64,000 nucleotides of DNA from Posidoniimonas corsicana (GCF_007859765.1 NZ_SIHJ01000002.1:248001-312000), one strand, 5' to 3'; positions 15,892 to 25,845 are shown, counted from the stretch's first letter. The notes: a model not told the origin generated them from the sequence alone. Numbers and translations: made by a program.

Positions 15892-18800
15892 GTGCTGGCG
15901 GTCGCGGTCGGTGGGTACCTGTACTTCAAGCTCGACGAAGAGATCACCCACTTCGCGCAGCAGTACCTCGCCGCGCAGTACGCCGACCTGGACGTGCGGG
16001 TCGAGGCCGCCCGCTACGTGCCGGGCAGCGGGGTCATGATCACCGGCATCCGGGTGGCCGAGCCGCAGGTGGGCGCCCCGGCCCGGCCGCTGCTCACAGT
16101 GCCCGAGCTGCGTCTGGTCGGCTCGATCGACGTCGAGGCCCTGACCACCCGCAAGCCGAAGATCGAGCGGATCGAGGCGATCCGGCCCGAGCTGCACGCC
16201 GTGCGTCTGGCCGACGGCCGCTGGAACCTCGAGCGGCTCCGCCCCACTGCCGAATCCGACGGACCGGCCGGCGTGCCGCTGCACATCCACGGCGCCACGG
16301 TCGTGGTGTCCGACGCCGCCAAGCCGGACGCCGAGCCGATCACGCTCCGCAACGTCGACCTCAAGCTGACCACCGGCCCCGCCGCCCCCGGCGCCGCGCC
16401 CGGAGTCGAGCGTGTGAAGATCGAGGGGCAGGCGCAGGACACGCTCGCCCAGCTCATCAAGGTCAACGGCGCCGCCGACACCGACGGTGGGCGGCTCGAC
16501 GTCACGATCGACGTGTCGCAGCTCGGCCTCACCACCGGGCGGCTGATGGCCGCGCCGGGGCTGTCGCCGCTGCTGCTGGCCGGCGCGACGGTCGAAGCCA
16601 TGGTCGACGCCCGCACCACCATCAAGCGGCTCTCGCCCGCCGGCCCGCTCGACTGGAAGTGCGACTTCAAAGTCAGCAAGGGCACGCTCGCGCACCCGCT
16701 GATCCCCAAGCAGATGACCGAGGTCGAGCTCCGGGGAGACTGCGACCCGGCCGGCGTCCGCATCGAGCAGGCCAACGCCAAGAACGGCGGCGCCGAGCTG
16801 AACGGCGCGCTCAACATGCTGGGCTGGGGCCCCCAGGCCCGCGCAGCCGGCTGGCTGCGGGCGCTGAAGCTGGAGCTCAACTCGGACCTCTACCGTTCGC
16901 TCCCCGACTCGCTCAAGCGTTCCTGGGACCGTTTCGACCCGACCGGCGAGGTCGACGCGCTGGCGTACTTCTGGACCTCGCCCGGCCGCATCTGGTCGGA
17001 CGTGAAGCTCGACGGACGGAACCTGACCTTCGAGGACAAGAAGAAATTCCCGTTCCGGCTAACGTCGGGGACCGGCTCGCTCCGGTTTGTCGACAAGCAG
17101 GCGAAGGAGCAGTCGCGGCTGACGGTGTCGATCAGCGCCGAGGCGGACGGACGGCCGGTGCAGATCGGCGGCGAATTCCAAGGCCTCCCCCAGCCGCCCG
17201 AGCGGCGGGGCGAGTGCCCGGTAGGCTACCTGAAGGTGACCGGCACGTCGCTGCGGGTCAGCCCGCGCCTGCTAGCAGCGCTCCCCGACAACGCCCGCGG
17301 CGTGGTGCAGTCGCTCCGCCCGGCCGGCGAGTTCGGCGTCACCTGGACGATGCGGCGGGACTCGCTGCAGGAGCCCGAGCCGACCTTCGCCACCGACCTG
17401 GTGATCCACGACGGCGCCATCCGCTACGACAAGTTCCCCTACCCCATCCGCCGCCTGACCGGCACGGTGCAGCAGCGCGACAAGCGGTGGACGTTCTCCG
17501 ACCTACGCGCCCGCGGCGACGGCGGGGTCACGACCCTCACCGCCGCCGGCACGTTCGACGCGGCGGCCACACCGCCGCGGCTGGACCTGCAGATCAACGG
17601 CGGCGGCGTCCCGCTAGACGAAACGCTCCGCGCCGCCCTGCCCCCCCCCCAGCAGCAGGCGTGGGCCGCGCTGCGCCCTAGCGGGCGGGTGTCGTTCGAG
17701 TCGCGGGTCGGCTACTCGGCCGGCGACCCGGCCCCGCAGATCAACCTCACCGCCCGGCCGGTAGGCGACACCGTTTCCCTGATGCCGACGTTCTTCGAGT
17801 ACGGGCTCGAGGCGCTGCAGGGGGAGTTCGAGATCACCGACGGCGAGGTCCGCTTTGTTCAGGCCCGCGCCCGACACGGCCCCACCCGGCTGATGTCCGA
17901 CGGGCACTACCAGCGTGACGAGCAGAACGGCTGGCGGTTCGACCTGGTGAACCTCAACGTCGAGCGGCTGGCCATCAACTCCGACTTCCGCGCTGCGGCG
18001 CCGCTCGAGCTCAAAAAGGTAATCGACTGCCTCGAGCCCCAGGGCGGCGTCGGCGTGCACCGGGGGCGGCTCACCTTCGCGCACAATGGCGACCCCGCAC
18101 GGCCGGTGCAGGCCAACTGGGACCTGTTCGTCGACTGCCTGCAGCTGGACGTTAACGTCGGCGCGCGGGTGGACGACGTCAACGGCACCGTGCGCGTGGT
18201 GGGGGACAGCGTCGCCGGCCGCTCGTTCGGCGAGCTGCAGCTCGACAGCCTGCTGTGGAACGGCATGCAGCTGACCAACGTCACCGGACCACTGTACTGC
18301 GACCGCAGCATCTGCCGCCTGGGCCGCGGGGTCGCGGACCTGCAGCGCGGCCAGCCCCGGCCCATCACCGCCCAGGCCTACGGCGGCGTCGTGACGATGG
18401 ACGGGCACGCCGTGCACGGCGCCCTCGCCAAGTACGGCATGGGCGTCACGCTCAAGGCGATCGACCTCGAGCGGCTCAGCAACGACTACCTGCACAACAC
18501 CGCTGGCATGACCGGCAAAGTCGATGGCCAGGTCACCCTGCAGGGCACCGGCAACAAGATCTACGGGCTGACCGGCAGCGGCCACCTCGAGGCGACCGAC
18601 GCCGACCTCTACGAGCTGCCGCTGCTGGTGTCGATGCTCAAAGTGCTCCGCAACCGCCCGGTCGACTCCACCGCGTTCAACACCGTGACCACCGACTTCA
18701 CGATGCGGGGCGAGCACATCCAGTTCCAGAAGCTGGACCTGGAGGGCGACGCCATCAGCCTGTACGGCCGCGGCGAGGCGAGCCTCGACCGCCGCCTGAA

Positions 18801-19044
18801 CCTGGTTTTCCACACGATGGTCGGACGCAACGGTTTTGCGGCGCCGGTGCTCCGCACGCTGGCCGGCCAGGCAAGCGAGCAACTGCTCAAGATCAAGGTG
18901 ACCGGCCTGATGGAGGAAGCGGTCGTAACGCCTGAGACGCTGCCCCTTGTGAGCAACGTGATCCAGCAGCTGCAGCAAGACTTCAGCCCCCAGCCGCTCA
19001 CCCGCCCCGCCCAGCTGCCCGGCTCGGCCGCCCAGAGAAGGTAG
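15892..19044 (+). CDS. very large AsmA-like/DUF3971-like membrane-anchored protein
   Basis: Over 1050 residues. It has an N-terminal transmembrane helix (VLAVAVGGYLYF) followed by a short FKLDEEITHFAQQYL segment, and then an extended, beta-strand-rich repetitive body ending in an AsmA-C-type region (LTGSGHLEATDADLYELPLL, VTTDFTMRGEHIQF, GRGEASLDRRLNLVFH). AsmA-like proteins of this length act in lipid transport across the envelope in Gram-negative bacteria. Coordinates start at a GTG, but this cuts the membrane helix short: in-frame coding continues upstream to an ATT at 15829 with GGAGA 8 nt before it (see findings). A run of ten C at 17641 does not break the frame. Confidence 0.8.
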   Translation: MLAVAVGGYLYFKLDEEITHFAQQYLAAQYADLDVRVEAARYVPGSGVMITGIRVAEPQVGAPARPLLTVPELRLVGSIDVEALTTRKPKIERIEAIRPELHAVRLADGRWNLERLRPTAESDGPAGVPLHIHGATVVVSDAAKPDAEPITLRNVDLKLTTGPAAPGAAPGVERVKIEGQAQDTLAQLIKVNGAADTDGGRLDVTIDVSQLGLTTGRLMAAPGLSPLLLAGATVEAMVDARTTIKRLSPAGPLDWKCDFKVSKGTLAHPLIPKQMTEVELRGDCDPAGVRIEQANAKNGGAELNGALNMLGWGPQARAAGWLRALKLELNSDLYRSLPDSLKRSWDRFDPTGEVDALAYFWTSPGRIWSDVKLDGRNLTFEDKKKFPFRLTSGTGSLRFVDKQAKEQSRLTVSISAEADGRPVQIGGEFQGLPQPPERRGECPVGYLKVTGTSLRVSPRLLAALPDNARGVVQSLRPAGEFGVTWTMRRDSLQEPEPTFATDLVIHDGAIRYDKFPYPIRRLTGTVQQRDKRWTFSDLRARGDGGVTTLTAAGTFDAAATPPRLDLQINGGGVPLDETLRAALPPPQQQAWAALRPSGRVSFESRVGYSAGDPAPQINLTARPVGDTVSLMPTFFEYGLEALQGEFEITDGEVRFVQARARHGPTRLMSDGHYQRDEQNGWRFDLVNLNVERLAINSDFRAAAPLELKKVIDCLEPQGGVGVHRGRLTFAHNGDPARPVQANWDLFVDCLQLDVNVGARVDDVNGTVRVVGDSVAGRSFGELQLDSLLWNGMQLTNVTGPLYCDRSICRLGRGVADLQRGQPRPITAQAYGGVVTMDGHAVHGALAKYGMGVTLKAIDLERLSNDYLHNTAGMTGKVDGQVTLQGTGNKIYGLTGSGHLEATDADLYELPLLVSMLKVLRNRPVDSTAFNTVTTDFTMRGEHIQFQKLDLEGDAISLYGRGEASLDRRLNLVFHTMVGRNGFAAPVLRTLAGQASEQLLKIKVTGLMEEAVVTPETLPLVSNVIQQLQQDFSPQPLTRPAQLPGSAAQRR

Positions 19045-19172
19045 ACCCCACCGAAGAATTCTCACCGAATGCGCACCCTGGAAACGTAGAGTAGAGAGCC
19101 GGCCGCTCGCCCCACTGGGCAGCCACCGCCCGGCCCACCGCTAACAGCCAATCGCTCCGGAGGACACGTTCC

Positions 19173-19526
19173 ATGAGCATCGGACCGTTAGGAGGCGTCA
19201 TCGGCAGCGCAGCCGGGGCGCCACTCTCGCAGACCAAGGGATCGGAGACCGAACGCGCCGCCCGCGAGGGCGCCGCGCAGGACAACCGGGTGGCGTCCGA
19301 GAAGCACGCCGACGCGGCGTCCGGCATTGGCACCACCGAAGAGGACCAGGGTGCCGAAGACCGCGACGCCGACGGCCGCCGACTGTGGGAAGACCCCGCC
19401 GACGACGACGGCGAGCAGGACGAGCACCCGACCGAAGAGCAGCCCGAAACCCCGCCGCAGCCAACCGACAAGCGGGTGAAAGACCCCAAGGGCGAAGCGG
19501 GGAGTCGGTTGGATCTGTTAGGGTAG
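19173..19526 (+). CDS. small acidic hypothetical protein
   Basis: A 117-residue protein with a Gly/Ala-rich start (MSIGPLGGVIGSAAGAPL) followed by a strongly charged, low-complexity body rich in Asp, Glu, Lys, Arg and Pro, and ending DLLG. No domain is recognised, and it is likely disordered. An RBS-like GGAGGA lies 12 nt before the ATG. I consider it real because of codon use and the ribosome-binding site. Confidence 0.6.
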   Translation: MSIGPLGGVIGSAAGAPLSQTKGSETERAAREGAAQDNRVASEKHADAASGIGTTEEDQGAEDRDADGRRLWEDPADDDGEQDEHPTEEQPETPPQPTDKRVKDPKGEAGSRLDLLG

Positions 19527-19644
19527 GCCACGCGTACTACTCTGACGCGGCAGCGAGGACTTGCGCCAGCGCCACTTTCTCGTAGCCATCGTCGCCAGAC
19601 TGTGGAGACTGTGCGGCAGGTCGTCAACTCTGTGGCGAGCCTGG

Positions 19645-20418
19645 CTACGGCCGCGGGTTCGGCCACGAAGCGGGGCTCGCCGGGGTGCCGCTGGGGGGGT
19701 AGGTCGGCGCCGCGGGCTGCTGGGGCCAGCCGCCAGCGGGGGCGCCGCCCGGGTTGGAATTGGGCCAGCCGCCCGCGGCCCCGGCGACCGGCCACTGCTG
19801 ACCCGCCTGCGGCTGCGGTTGACCGGGCTGCGAAGCATGCTGCTGGGTCGGCCAGATCGGCTGCTGTTGCTGCGGGGGCATCGTCGGCGCCTGCGTCCCG
19901 CCGCCGTTCTGCAGGCCCTGCTCGATCCGCTGGATCACCGGGGCAATGACGTCGTGCACCTCGGGCGGGACCACCGACTCGGTCTTGTCCAGAGCCACGG
20001 CGATCGTGCGGCCCGACTTGGTCGACAGGATCCACTCCTTCTGCCCCTGCGGCAGCAGGGTCACGGCGAAGAAAGTGATCCCCACGCACCACAGGGCACC
20101 GCGGGCGGCGCCGATCAGCGCGCCCATCTGGTGGTCGAAGCCCTCCATCTTGACCTTGTCGATCGCGCCACGGACGACCCGGAAGCCCATCCAGATCACG
20201 AACGATGTGCCGATGTAGATCACCAGCATCGCGATGAACTTGTTCCACGGCGCCGAGTCGCCGAACATCGGCGCCATCTGGTCCGCGAACTTGAGCGCCA
20301 CGAAGTAGCTGGCGATCAGCGACCCCAGGTAAGCGAGCTGCCAGGCCATGCCCTTGGAGTAGCCGTGCAGCGTCAGGCCAGCCATCACGGCGATCATCAG
20401 GAAGTCGTACGGCTGCAT
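19645..20418 (-). CDS. CvpA family membrane protein with Pro/Gln-rich tail
   Basis: A 257-residue protein. Four predicted membrane segments: FLMIAVMAGLTLHGYSKG, then LAYLGSLIASYFVALKFA, FIAMLVIYIGTSFVIWMG and ALIGAARGALWCVGITFFA. This is the CvpA/colicin V production fold seen across bacteria. The C-terminal third is a soluble low-complexity tail rich in Pro, Gln, Gly and Trp. ATG at 20418 has no strong ribosome-binding site; upstream in-frame codons encode Pro/Arg-rich sequence that is unlikely to be translated. Confidence 0.8.
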   Translation of the reverse strand: MQPYDFLMIAVMAGLTLHGYSKGMAWQLAYLGSLIASYFVALKFADQMAPMFGDSAPWNKFIAMLVIYIGTSFVIWMGFRVVRGAIDKVKMEGFDHQMGALIGAARGALWCVGITFFAVTLLPQGQKEWILSTKSGRTIAVALDKTESVVPPEVHDVIAPVIQRIEQGLQNGGGTQAPTMPPQQQQPIWPTQQHASQPGQPQPQAGQQWPVAGAAGGWPNSNPGGAPAGGWPQQPAAPTYPPSGTPASPASWPNPRP

Positions 20419-21075
20419 CGGCGGAGCGGGTCGTGGCGGGTGCGGGCGGTAGGGGTTGGGCGGGGAAGTATACCCGTCGGGCGCCGGGCGGCGAATATCA
20501 ACCAGGCCCGGCGGCCGCGGCGGGTGCTGGCGCCGCATGCGAAACCGGCGTTGTGCGACCGACCCGCAGAAGCTACCCTCGCGCGAGAACACCCGCCAGA
20601 CGGACCAACCCGAACCACGGAGCGGTCGGCGGCGTAACTAGGGCGGGTCCGCGTTGCGGCGGCGCCACGCGGCGCTTGTGATTCGTGTTGCCCCGCCGCC
20701 ACGCGACCGCGTAAGATCGGAATACCCTGAAAAGTGAGCGTGCCCGCGCTGACTGGCCTTTTGACGAAACCCATGGACGGACCGACGCCAACGCGTCGAT
20801 CCCCCTTGTACGCTCGTCGAAGGGTCACGCGTCCGCGTGACCGCCGCATGGAGGGGACGCCGCGTAACAGGCCCTGCCGACAGGAGTCGGCGATTGAGGG
20901 CCGGGACACGGCGAAAGTGGTTGATGGATCTGCCACGCGACGCACCGCGGGGCCGCCCACTGGGTCGGCCGGTGCATCAGAGCGGTTTGTATTCAGTCAC
21001 ACCACGCACAACCTTCGTTAGACTCGCCCCGCAGAACCAACCCGCGGGGCAGCGGCACATCGGGGAGCAAGAGAC
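20419..21075. other. gene-free region upstream of the FlgM-like gene
   Basis: About 650 bp between divergent genes. Open frames are short and Arg/Pro-rich. I looked for a sigma-28-type promoter before the FlgM-like gene and did not find a convincing one. Confidence 0.5.
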
Positions 21076-21342
21076 ATGCAGATTCACGGCGCCACCCACG
21101 TTCACGGACCCCAGGGCCTGGCCGGCCCGCACTCCAACCGCCCCTCGCAGGGCGCGTCGGCGCCGCGGCCGCAGACGGTCGACCAGCTGGATATCTCGCC
21201 CGAGGCGGCGGCCGCTTCCGGCGCCGGCGAGGTCCGTACCGACCTGGTCAACAGCCTAAAGAGCCAGATCGCCTCCGGCGCCTACGAGACGCCCGAGAAG
21301 CTCGACGCCGCCCTCGACCGCCTGCTGGACCAGATCGGCTAG
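21076..21342 (+). CDS. FlgM-like small protein (putative anti-sigma-28 factor)
   Basis: An 88-residue protein. The N-terminal 35 residues are His/Gly/Pro-rich and probably disordered. The rest fits the FlgM pattern: VDQLDISPEA, then RTDLVNSLKSQIASGAYETP and LDAALDRLLDQI (two helices that bind the sigma factor). FlgM holds the flagellar sigma factor FliA until the hook is complete. No other flagellar gene is present in the window, so the role is inferred from similarity only. A GGGGAG sits 11 nt before the ATG. Followed by a Fur-family gene on the same strand. Confidence 0.65.
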   Translation: MQIHGATHVHGPQGLAGPHSNRPSQGASAPRPQTVDQLDISPEAAAASGAGEVRTDLVNSLKSQIASGAYETPEKLDAALDRLLDQIG

Positions 21343-21489
21343 GCCCCGAAAGCGGGGGGCCGCCCGGCGGGCCCGACGCCTTCGGTTGTTCAAACCTTGC
21401 CGCCCATCTAGACTGTAAGTGTCGCCCCTTTCGGGCAGTTTGCAGTCCCGCGGCCGCTACCCTGCCGCCGCGCACCCCAGACAGGCAGC

Positions 21490-22005
21490 ATGGCAGAGGA
21501 CCTCTCACAAGACTTTTCGCTGGGCGAAGTGCAGGTCGCCTCCTCCCCGCAGGAGCGGTTCGAGGAGTACCTGCAGAGCAAGGGCCAGCGGATCACGCAG
21601 CAGCGTCGGGCGCTGGTGGAGTGCGTGTTCGAGAAGCACGAGCACTTCGACGCCGACGAGCTGCTGGAGATGGTCGCGCGCCACGCCGAGGGCGCGTCGG
21701 TCAGCCGGGCCACCGTCTACCGCACGCTGGACGAGCTGGTCAAAGCCGGCCTGCTCCGCAAGATGGACCTGGGCGGCCGCGCAGTCTACGAGCACGACTA
21801 CGGCTACCCCCAGCACGACCACCTCTACTGCCAGCAGTGCCACAAGCTGATCGAGTTCCGCAGCGAGGAGCTCATGGAGATCCGTGACGCCGTGGCCGCC
21901 AAGCACAGCTTCCGCGTCACCGGCCACCGGCTGATTGTGTCGGGCGTGTGCGAGGAGTGCAGCCAGAAGCGGCACCGCCGGCACTCGCCGCTCGACCTCA
22001 TCTGA
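21490..22005 (+). CDS. Fur family transcriptional regulator
   Basis: A 171-residue protein, a little longer than typical Fur because of 15-20 extra N-terminal residues. A winged helix (KGQRITQQRRALVECVF through SVSRATVYRTLDELVKAGLL) is followed by the dimerisation and metal-binding domain with HDH at 109-111, C114-x2-C117 (YCQQCHK) and C154-x2-C157 (CEECSQK). Family members sense iron, zinc or peroxide; which metal applies is not decidable. The stop is 14 bp before the short-chain dehydrogenase start, so the two are probably co-transcribed. Confidence 0.9.
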   Translation: MAEDLSQDFSLGEVQVASSPQERFEEYLQSKGQRITQQRRALVECVFEKHEHFDADELLEMVARHAEGASVSRATVYRTLDELVKAGLLRKMDLGGRAVYEHDYGYPQHDHLYCQQCHKLIEFRSEELMEIRDAVAAKHSFRVTGHRLIVSGVCEECSQKRHRRHSPLDLI

Positions 22006-22019
22006 GCGGGCCCGCGCCG

Positions 22020-22793
22020 ATGGAGACCGTCCTCATCACCGGCGCCAGCTCCGGCATCGGCCGAGAGCTCGCCAAGCTGTTCGCCGCCGACGGTGCCCGG
22101 CTGGTGCTGGTCGCCCGCCGCGAGCAGCGGCTGCACGAGCTGGCCAACGAGCTGCGCCGCGACCACAAGACCGACTCGATCGTGATCGCCAAGGACCTGG
22201 CCGACCCGGCCGCGCCGCGCGCGCTGTTCGACCACCTGGCCGCCGAGCAGGTCGAGGTAGACGTGCTGGTCAACAACGCCGGCTTCGGCGCCCTCGGCCG
22301 GTTCATCTGGCTGCCCCCCGACCGGCAGACCGCCATGGCCCAGCTGAACGTGGTGACGCTGACCGAGCTGACCCGGCTGTTCATGCAGGGCATGGCCAAC
22401 CGGAACCGGGGCGGCGTGCTGAACGTGGCGTCGACCGCCTCGTTCCAACCCGGCCCCTACATGGCCGTGTACTACGCCAGCAAGGCGTACGTGCGGTTCC
22501 TCAGCGAGGCCCTGGCCCACGAGTTCCGCACCACCGACATCACGGTCAGCTGCCTGTGCCCCGGCCCCACCGAGACCGAGTTCGGCGCCGACTCGGGCAT
22601 GGAGTCGACCGCGCTGTTCTGGTCGACCATGACCGCCGAGCGCGTCGCCGCGATCGGCTATCACGGCTTCCGCCGCGGCAAGCGGGTTATCGTGCCGGGC
22701 CTGCTGAACAAGATCGGCGCGTACGCCGTCCGGTTCACGCCCCCCCTCCTCGTGCGGACGCTGATCGGCAAGATCCAGCACCCCAAGGACTAG
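22020..22793 (+). CDS. short-chain dehydrogenase/reductase
   Basis: A 257-residue classical SDR. TGASSGIG (residues 7-14) binds the NAD(P) cofactor; NNAG lies in DVLVNNAGFG; the catalytic Ser138 and YxxxK (Y152, K155 in YYASKAY) are present. CPGPTETEF is the usual motif after the active site. Substrate unknown; similarity is to the group of ketoreductases with a basic residue after the first strand (ARRE), suggesting NADPH preference. ATG at 22020 follows the Fur gene by 14 bp. Confidence 0.88.
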   Translation: METVLITGASSGIGRELAKLFAADGARLVLVARREQRLHELANELRRDHKTDSIVIAKDLADPAAPRALFDHLAAEQVEVDVLVNNAGFGALGRFIWLPPDRQTAMAQLNVVTLTELTRLFMQGMANRNRGGVLNVASTASFQPGPYMAVYYASKAYVRFLSEALAHEFRTTDITVSCLCPGPTETEFGADSGMESTALFWSTMTAERVAAIGYHGFRRGKRVIVPGLLNKIGAYAVRFTPPLLVRTLIGKIQHPKD

Positions 22794-22861
22794 GCGCCGT
22801 TCGCTGCGGCGTCCCTCGTTAGCGCCGCCGCAGACGCAGCCGGCCCGCCGCCCCCGCAGCC

Positions 22862-24286
22862 CTACACCCTCAGCTCGTCGCCGCCGGCGGCCTGCTCGCC
22901 CAGCCGCGCGAGAACCGGCTCGACCACCTCGGCCAGGAACTCGTCGACCTGCTCCGGCGCGCGGCCCACCAGGCCCGACGCGTCGACCGCGGCGTCGACG
23001 TCCACGCCGGCGAAGGCCGGGTCCTTCCGCAGCCGGTCCAGCAAGTCGTTGTCGCCGCCCTCCTGCTTCACCACCGCGGCGGCCGCCTGGCTGTGCTGGC
23101 GGATCACCTCGTGCAGGTCCTGGCGGTCGCCGCCGGCGCGGACGGCCTCCATCAGCAGGTTCTCGGTGGCCATGAACGGCAGCTCGGCCGCCAGGTTCCG
23201 CTCGATCACCTTCGGGTACACCACCAGCCCGCTGGCCACGTTGTGGTAGATCGACAGCACCGCGTCGATCCCCAAGAACGCCTGCGGCAGCGACAGCCGG
23301 CGGTTGGCCGAGTCGTCGAGCGTGCGCTCCATCCACTGCGTGGCGTGCGTGTCGGCGCCGTTGGCGGTGAGGCTCATCACGTAGCGGGCCAGGCCGCAGA
23401 TCCGCTCACTCCGCATCGGGTTCCGCTTGTAGGCCATCGCCGAGCTGCCAATCTGGTGCTTCTCGAACGGCTCCTCCAGCTCCTTGCGGTTGGCCAGCAG
23501 GCGGATGTCGGTGGCCGCCTTGTGGCAGCTGCCGGCCAGCCCGCCCAGCGTGCTCAGCACGTGCGTGTCGACGCCCCGCGGGTAGGTCTGCCCGGTGACC
23601 GCGTAGGTCTGGTCGAAGCCCATCTTCTGCGAGACCAGCGTTTCCAGCTCGCGCACCTTGGTGTGGTCGCCGTCAAACAACTCCAGGAAGCTGGCCTGCG
23701 TGCCGGTGGTGCCCTTGGTGCTGCGGGCGCGGAGGGTCGCCAGGCGGTGCTCCACCTCCTCCAGGTCGAGGATCAGGTCGTAGCACCACAGCGTGGCCCG
23801 CTTGCCAACCGTGGTCGGCTGGGCCGGCTGCATGTGGGTGAAGCCGAGGGTCGGCAACGCGCGGTGCTCGCGGGCGAAGTCGTCCAGCGCCCGGATCACG
23901 GCCACCAGCCGGTCGCGCACCAGTTCCAGCGACTCACGGATCAGGATCAGGTCGGTATTGTCGACCACGAAGTTGCTGGTCGCGCCGAGGTGGATGATCG
24001 CCTTGGCGCCGGGGCACTGGTCGCCGTACGCGTGCACGTGGGCCATGACGTCGTGCCGCAGCTTCTTCTCATAGGCGGCGGCGTTGTCGAAGTCGATCTG
24101 GTCGACGTTCGCCCGCAGCTCGTTGAGCTGCTCCTCGCTGATGGGCAAACCGAGCTCGGCCTCGGCCTCGGCCAGCGCGACCCACAGCCGCCGCCAGGTG
24201 CTGAACTTCTTCTGCGCGCCCCACAGGGCGGCCATCTTGCGCGAGGCGTAGCGGGTGATCAGGGGGTTGTCGTAGTACTCGGACAT
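22862..24286 (-). CDS. purB: adenylosuccinate lyase
   Basis: A 474-residue protein. Signature motifs of the fumarase/aspartase superfamily: [14 protein letters not shown] (C1-like), [19 protein letters not shown] (C2) and [15 protein letters not shown] (C3; most PurB have SSAMPYKRNP, so Pro is Ala here). It cleaves adenylosuccinate to AMP and SAICAR to AICAR in purine synthesis. The C-terminal region with [12 protein letters not shown] is the PurB helical end rather than fumarase-like. An HD-phosphohydrolase gene lies 50 bp upstream on the same strand; the spacer is a word-like repeat. Confidence 0.93.
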   Translation of the reverse strand: MSEYYDNPLITRYASRKMAALWGAQKKFSTWRRLWVALAEAEAELGLPISEEQLNELRANVDQIDFDNAAAYEKKLRHDVMAHVHAYGDQCPGAKAIIHLGATSNFVVDNTDLILIRESLELVRDRLVAVIRALDDFAREHRALPTLGFTHMQPAQPTTVGKRATLWCYDLILDLEEVEHRLATLRARSTKGTTGTQASFLELFDGDHTKVRELETLVSQKMGFDQTYAVTGQTYPRGVDTHVLSTLGGLAGSCHKAATDIRLLANRKELEEPFEKHQIGSSAMAYKRNPMRSERICGLARYVMSLTANGADTHATQWMERTLDDSANRRLSLPQAFLGIDAVLSIYHNVASGLVVYPKVIERNLAAELPFMATENLLMEAVRAGGDRQDLHEVIRQHSQAAAAVVKQEGGDNDLLDRLRKDPAFAGVDVDAAVDASGLVGRAPEQVDEFLAEVVEPVLARLGEQAAGGDELRV

Positions 24287-24336
24287 TGGGTTGGCTATGG
24301 GCTGTTGGCTGCCGGCTGTTGGCTATGGGAATGCGG

Positions 24337-25746
24337 TTACATGTTCGTCAAATCGTCCTCGCCGCGGCTGCCGACGATCGCGTCGAGCGCGGCGCCGATC
24401 GCGCTGGCCTGCTCGGACGTGTGGTCCTTCCGCAGGTAGATGCGGCACGCGCGGTGGGCCAGCGGCAGCTGCTTGAACAGCTGGTCGTCGGTCAGCGGGT
24501 ACACCTTGCCGGTAGCCGGGCTGTACTGGAAGTTCTGCCCGGCGGTGGCCGCCAGCGCGTCGGGCCGGTAGATGTGCCGCGGCAGGTCGATCTGCATCGG
24601 CAGGTCGCGCATCTCGCCGGGCAGCTTGCCGCGGAGCACCTGCTCCAGCACGTTCTCGTCGGCGAACACGCTGGTCTGCTCGCTCTCGCCCTCGCGCACG
24701 GTCTGGTTGCGGTCCTCGACGCAGACCCAGTCGACCTGCCGCTCCAGCAGCCGGTCCCACCGCTGGCCCAGCGAGCGGGTGGCTGGGTCGTCGAACTTGC
24801 TCCACCGCGACACGTCGATCAGCAGCGACCACTCGGTGAACCCGCGGTAGTCCTCCAGGTGCTCCAGCGGGTTGCCGGGGAACAGCAGCTCGCGGCTGTC
24901 GCGGAACAGGCCCTCGAGCGTCTTGTCGATCGCCCGCACGGTGCGGTGGAAGTAGACCGCGCGGAACAGCTCGCTCTTGGTCTGCACGAACTTCAAGAGC
25001 GCGTTCATCCCCTTCTGGTGGATGGTCAGCCCGCGGTCGCTGAAGAAGCTGTACCGCAGCAGCCGGTCAAGGTCGTACGCCCGCGAGCTGTAGCCGGACA
25101 TGTACGCGTCGCGGAGCACAAAGTCCATGTTGTCCACGGTGTACAGGCCGCAGAACAGGCTCCGCAGCAGGATCAGCCAGCGGGGGTGCTGGTCGGCGTC
25201 GTGCGTTTTGGGCCGCATGATCAGCGTGGCCACCTGCGCCGGGTCGAGCGACTCGCCGTCGGCCATCCGGGTGTTGGGGCACTCCCGCACGCCGCGGAGC
25301 AGCTCGCCCAGCTCGTGCTCGATGATGTGCGCGCCCAGCACCTCGTGGTTCAGGCCGTAGTGCGGCTTCAGGAAGTGCGCGTCGAAGAAATGCCCGAACG
25401 GCCCGTGGCCGACGTCGTGCAGCAGGGCCGCCATGCGGGCCAGGCACTCAACATAGCCGCGGCTGGGCACGTCGCCGTGGCAGACCTCGTGCAGGCTGGG
25501 GTACAGCGCATCGACCGTGCGGCTGGCCATGTGCATGGCGCCCACCACGTGCTGAAACCGCGTGTGCTCGGCCGAGGGGTACACCCACCAGGCGGTCTGC
25601 AGCTGGTGGATCTGCCGCAGCCGCTGCAGCCAGGGGTTGTCCAGCAGCGTCCGCTCCGACACCTCGCCGGGCGGCACAATCGACGTGAACGGGATGTACC
25701 CGTGCACCGGGCAGTGCAGCAGGCTCTCGCGGGTGAAGTCCTTCAT
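24337..25746 (-). CDS. HD domain phosphohydrolase (COG1078-like)
   Basis: A 469-residue protein. It has FQHVVGAMHMA, LLHDVGHGPFGH (HD pair) and VDNMDFVLRD (distal Asp), the metal-binding set of dGTPase-like HD proteins. The N-terminus DPVHG-type motif here reads CPVHGYIPF. Relatives hydrolyse dNTPs or other nucleotides; substrate here is not known. Codirectional with purB, and a nucleotide-metabolism link is possible but not proven. Confidence 0.85.
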   Translation of the reverse strand: MKDFTRESLLHCPVHGYIPFTSIVPPGEVSERTLLDNPWLQRLRQIHQLQTAWWVYPSAEHTRFQHVVGAMHMASRTVDALYPSLHEVCHGDVPSRGYVECLARMAALLHDVGHGPFGHFFDAHFLKPHYGLNHEVLGAHIIEHELGELLRGVRECPNTRMADGESLDPAQVATLIMRPKTHDADQHPRWLILLRSLFCGLYTVDNMDFVLRDAYMSGYSSRAYDLDRLLRYSFFSDRGLTIHQKGMNALLKFVQTKSELFRAVYFHRTVRAIDKTLEGLFRDSRELLFPGNPLEHLEDYRGFTEWSLLIDVSRWSKFDDPATRSLGQRWDRLLERQVDWVCVEDRNQTVREGESEQTSVFADENVLEQVLRGKLPGEMRDLPMQIDLPRHIYRPDALAATAGQNFQYSPATGKVYPLTDDQLFKQLPLAHRACRIYLRKDHTSEQASAIGAALDAIVGSRGEDDLTNM

Positions 25747-25754
25747 CCGAGGTA

Positions 25755-25845
25755 TTTTGAAGGGGGAAGGCGGACGGCGGAAGGGGGAAGGGGGAGCGGT
25801 TGGCGGCGCCTAGCGGCCGGTTGGAAGTTGGAGATTGGAAGTTGG
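25755..25845. repeat. word-like low-complexity spacer (GGAAGGGGG / GGAAGTTGG)
   Basis: Multiple copies of GGAAGGGGG and of TTGGAAGTTGG words upstream of the HD phosphohydrolase gene. The 17-mer GGACGGCGGAAGGGGGA at 25772-25788 recurs exactly at 58781-58797. Confidence 0.6.

Noticed and set aside
17641-17650. Run of ten C as a possible frameshift in the AsmA-like gene
   Set aside because: The frame is open on both sides and the protein continues with family-like sequence, so no break is seen.
20397-20960. Possible gene on the minus strand in the spacer before the FlgM-like gene
   Set aside because: No motif, Arg/Gly/Ser-rich composition, overlaps the CvpA start and has no ribosome-binding site.
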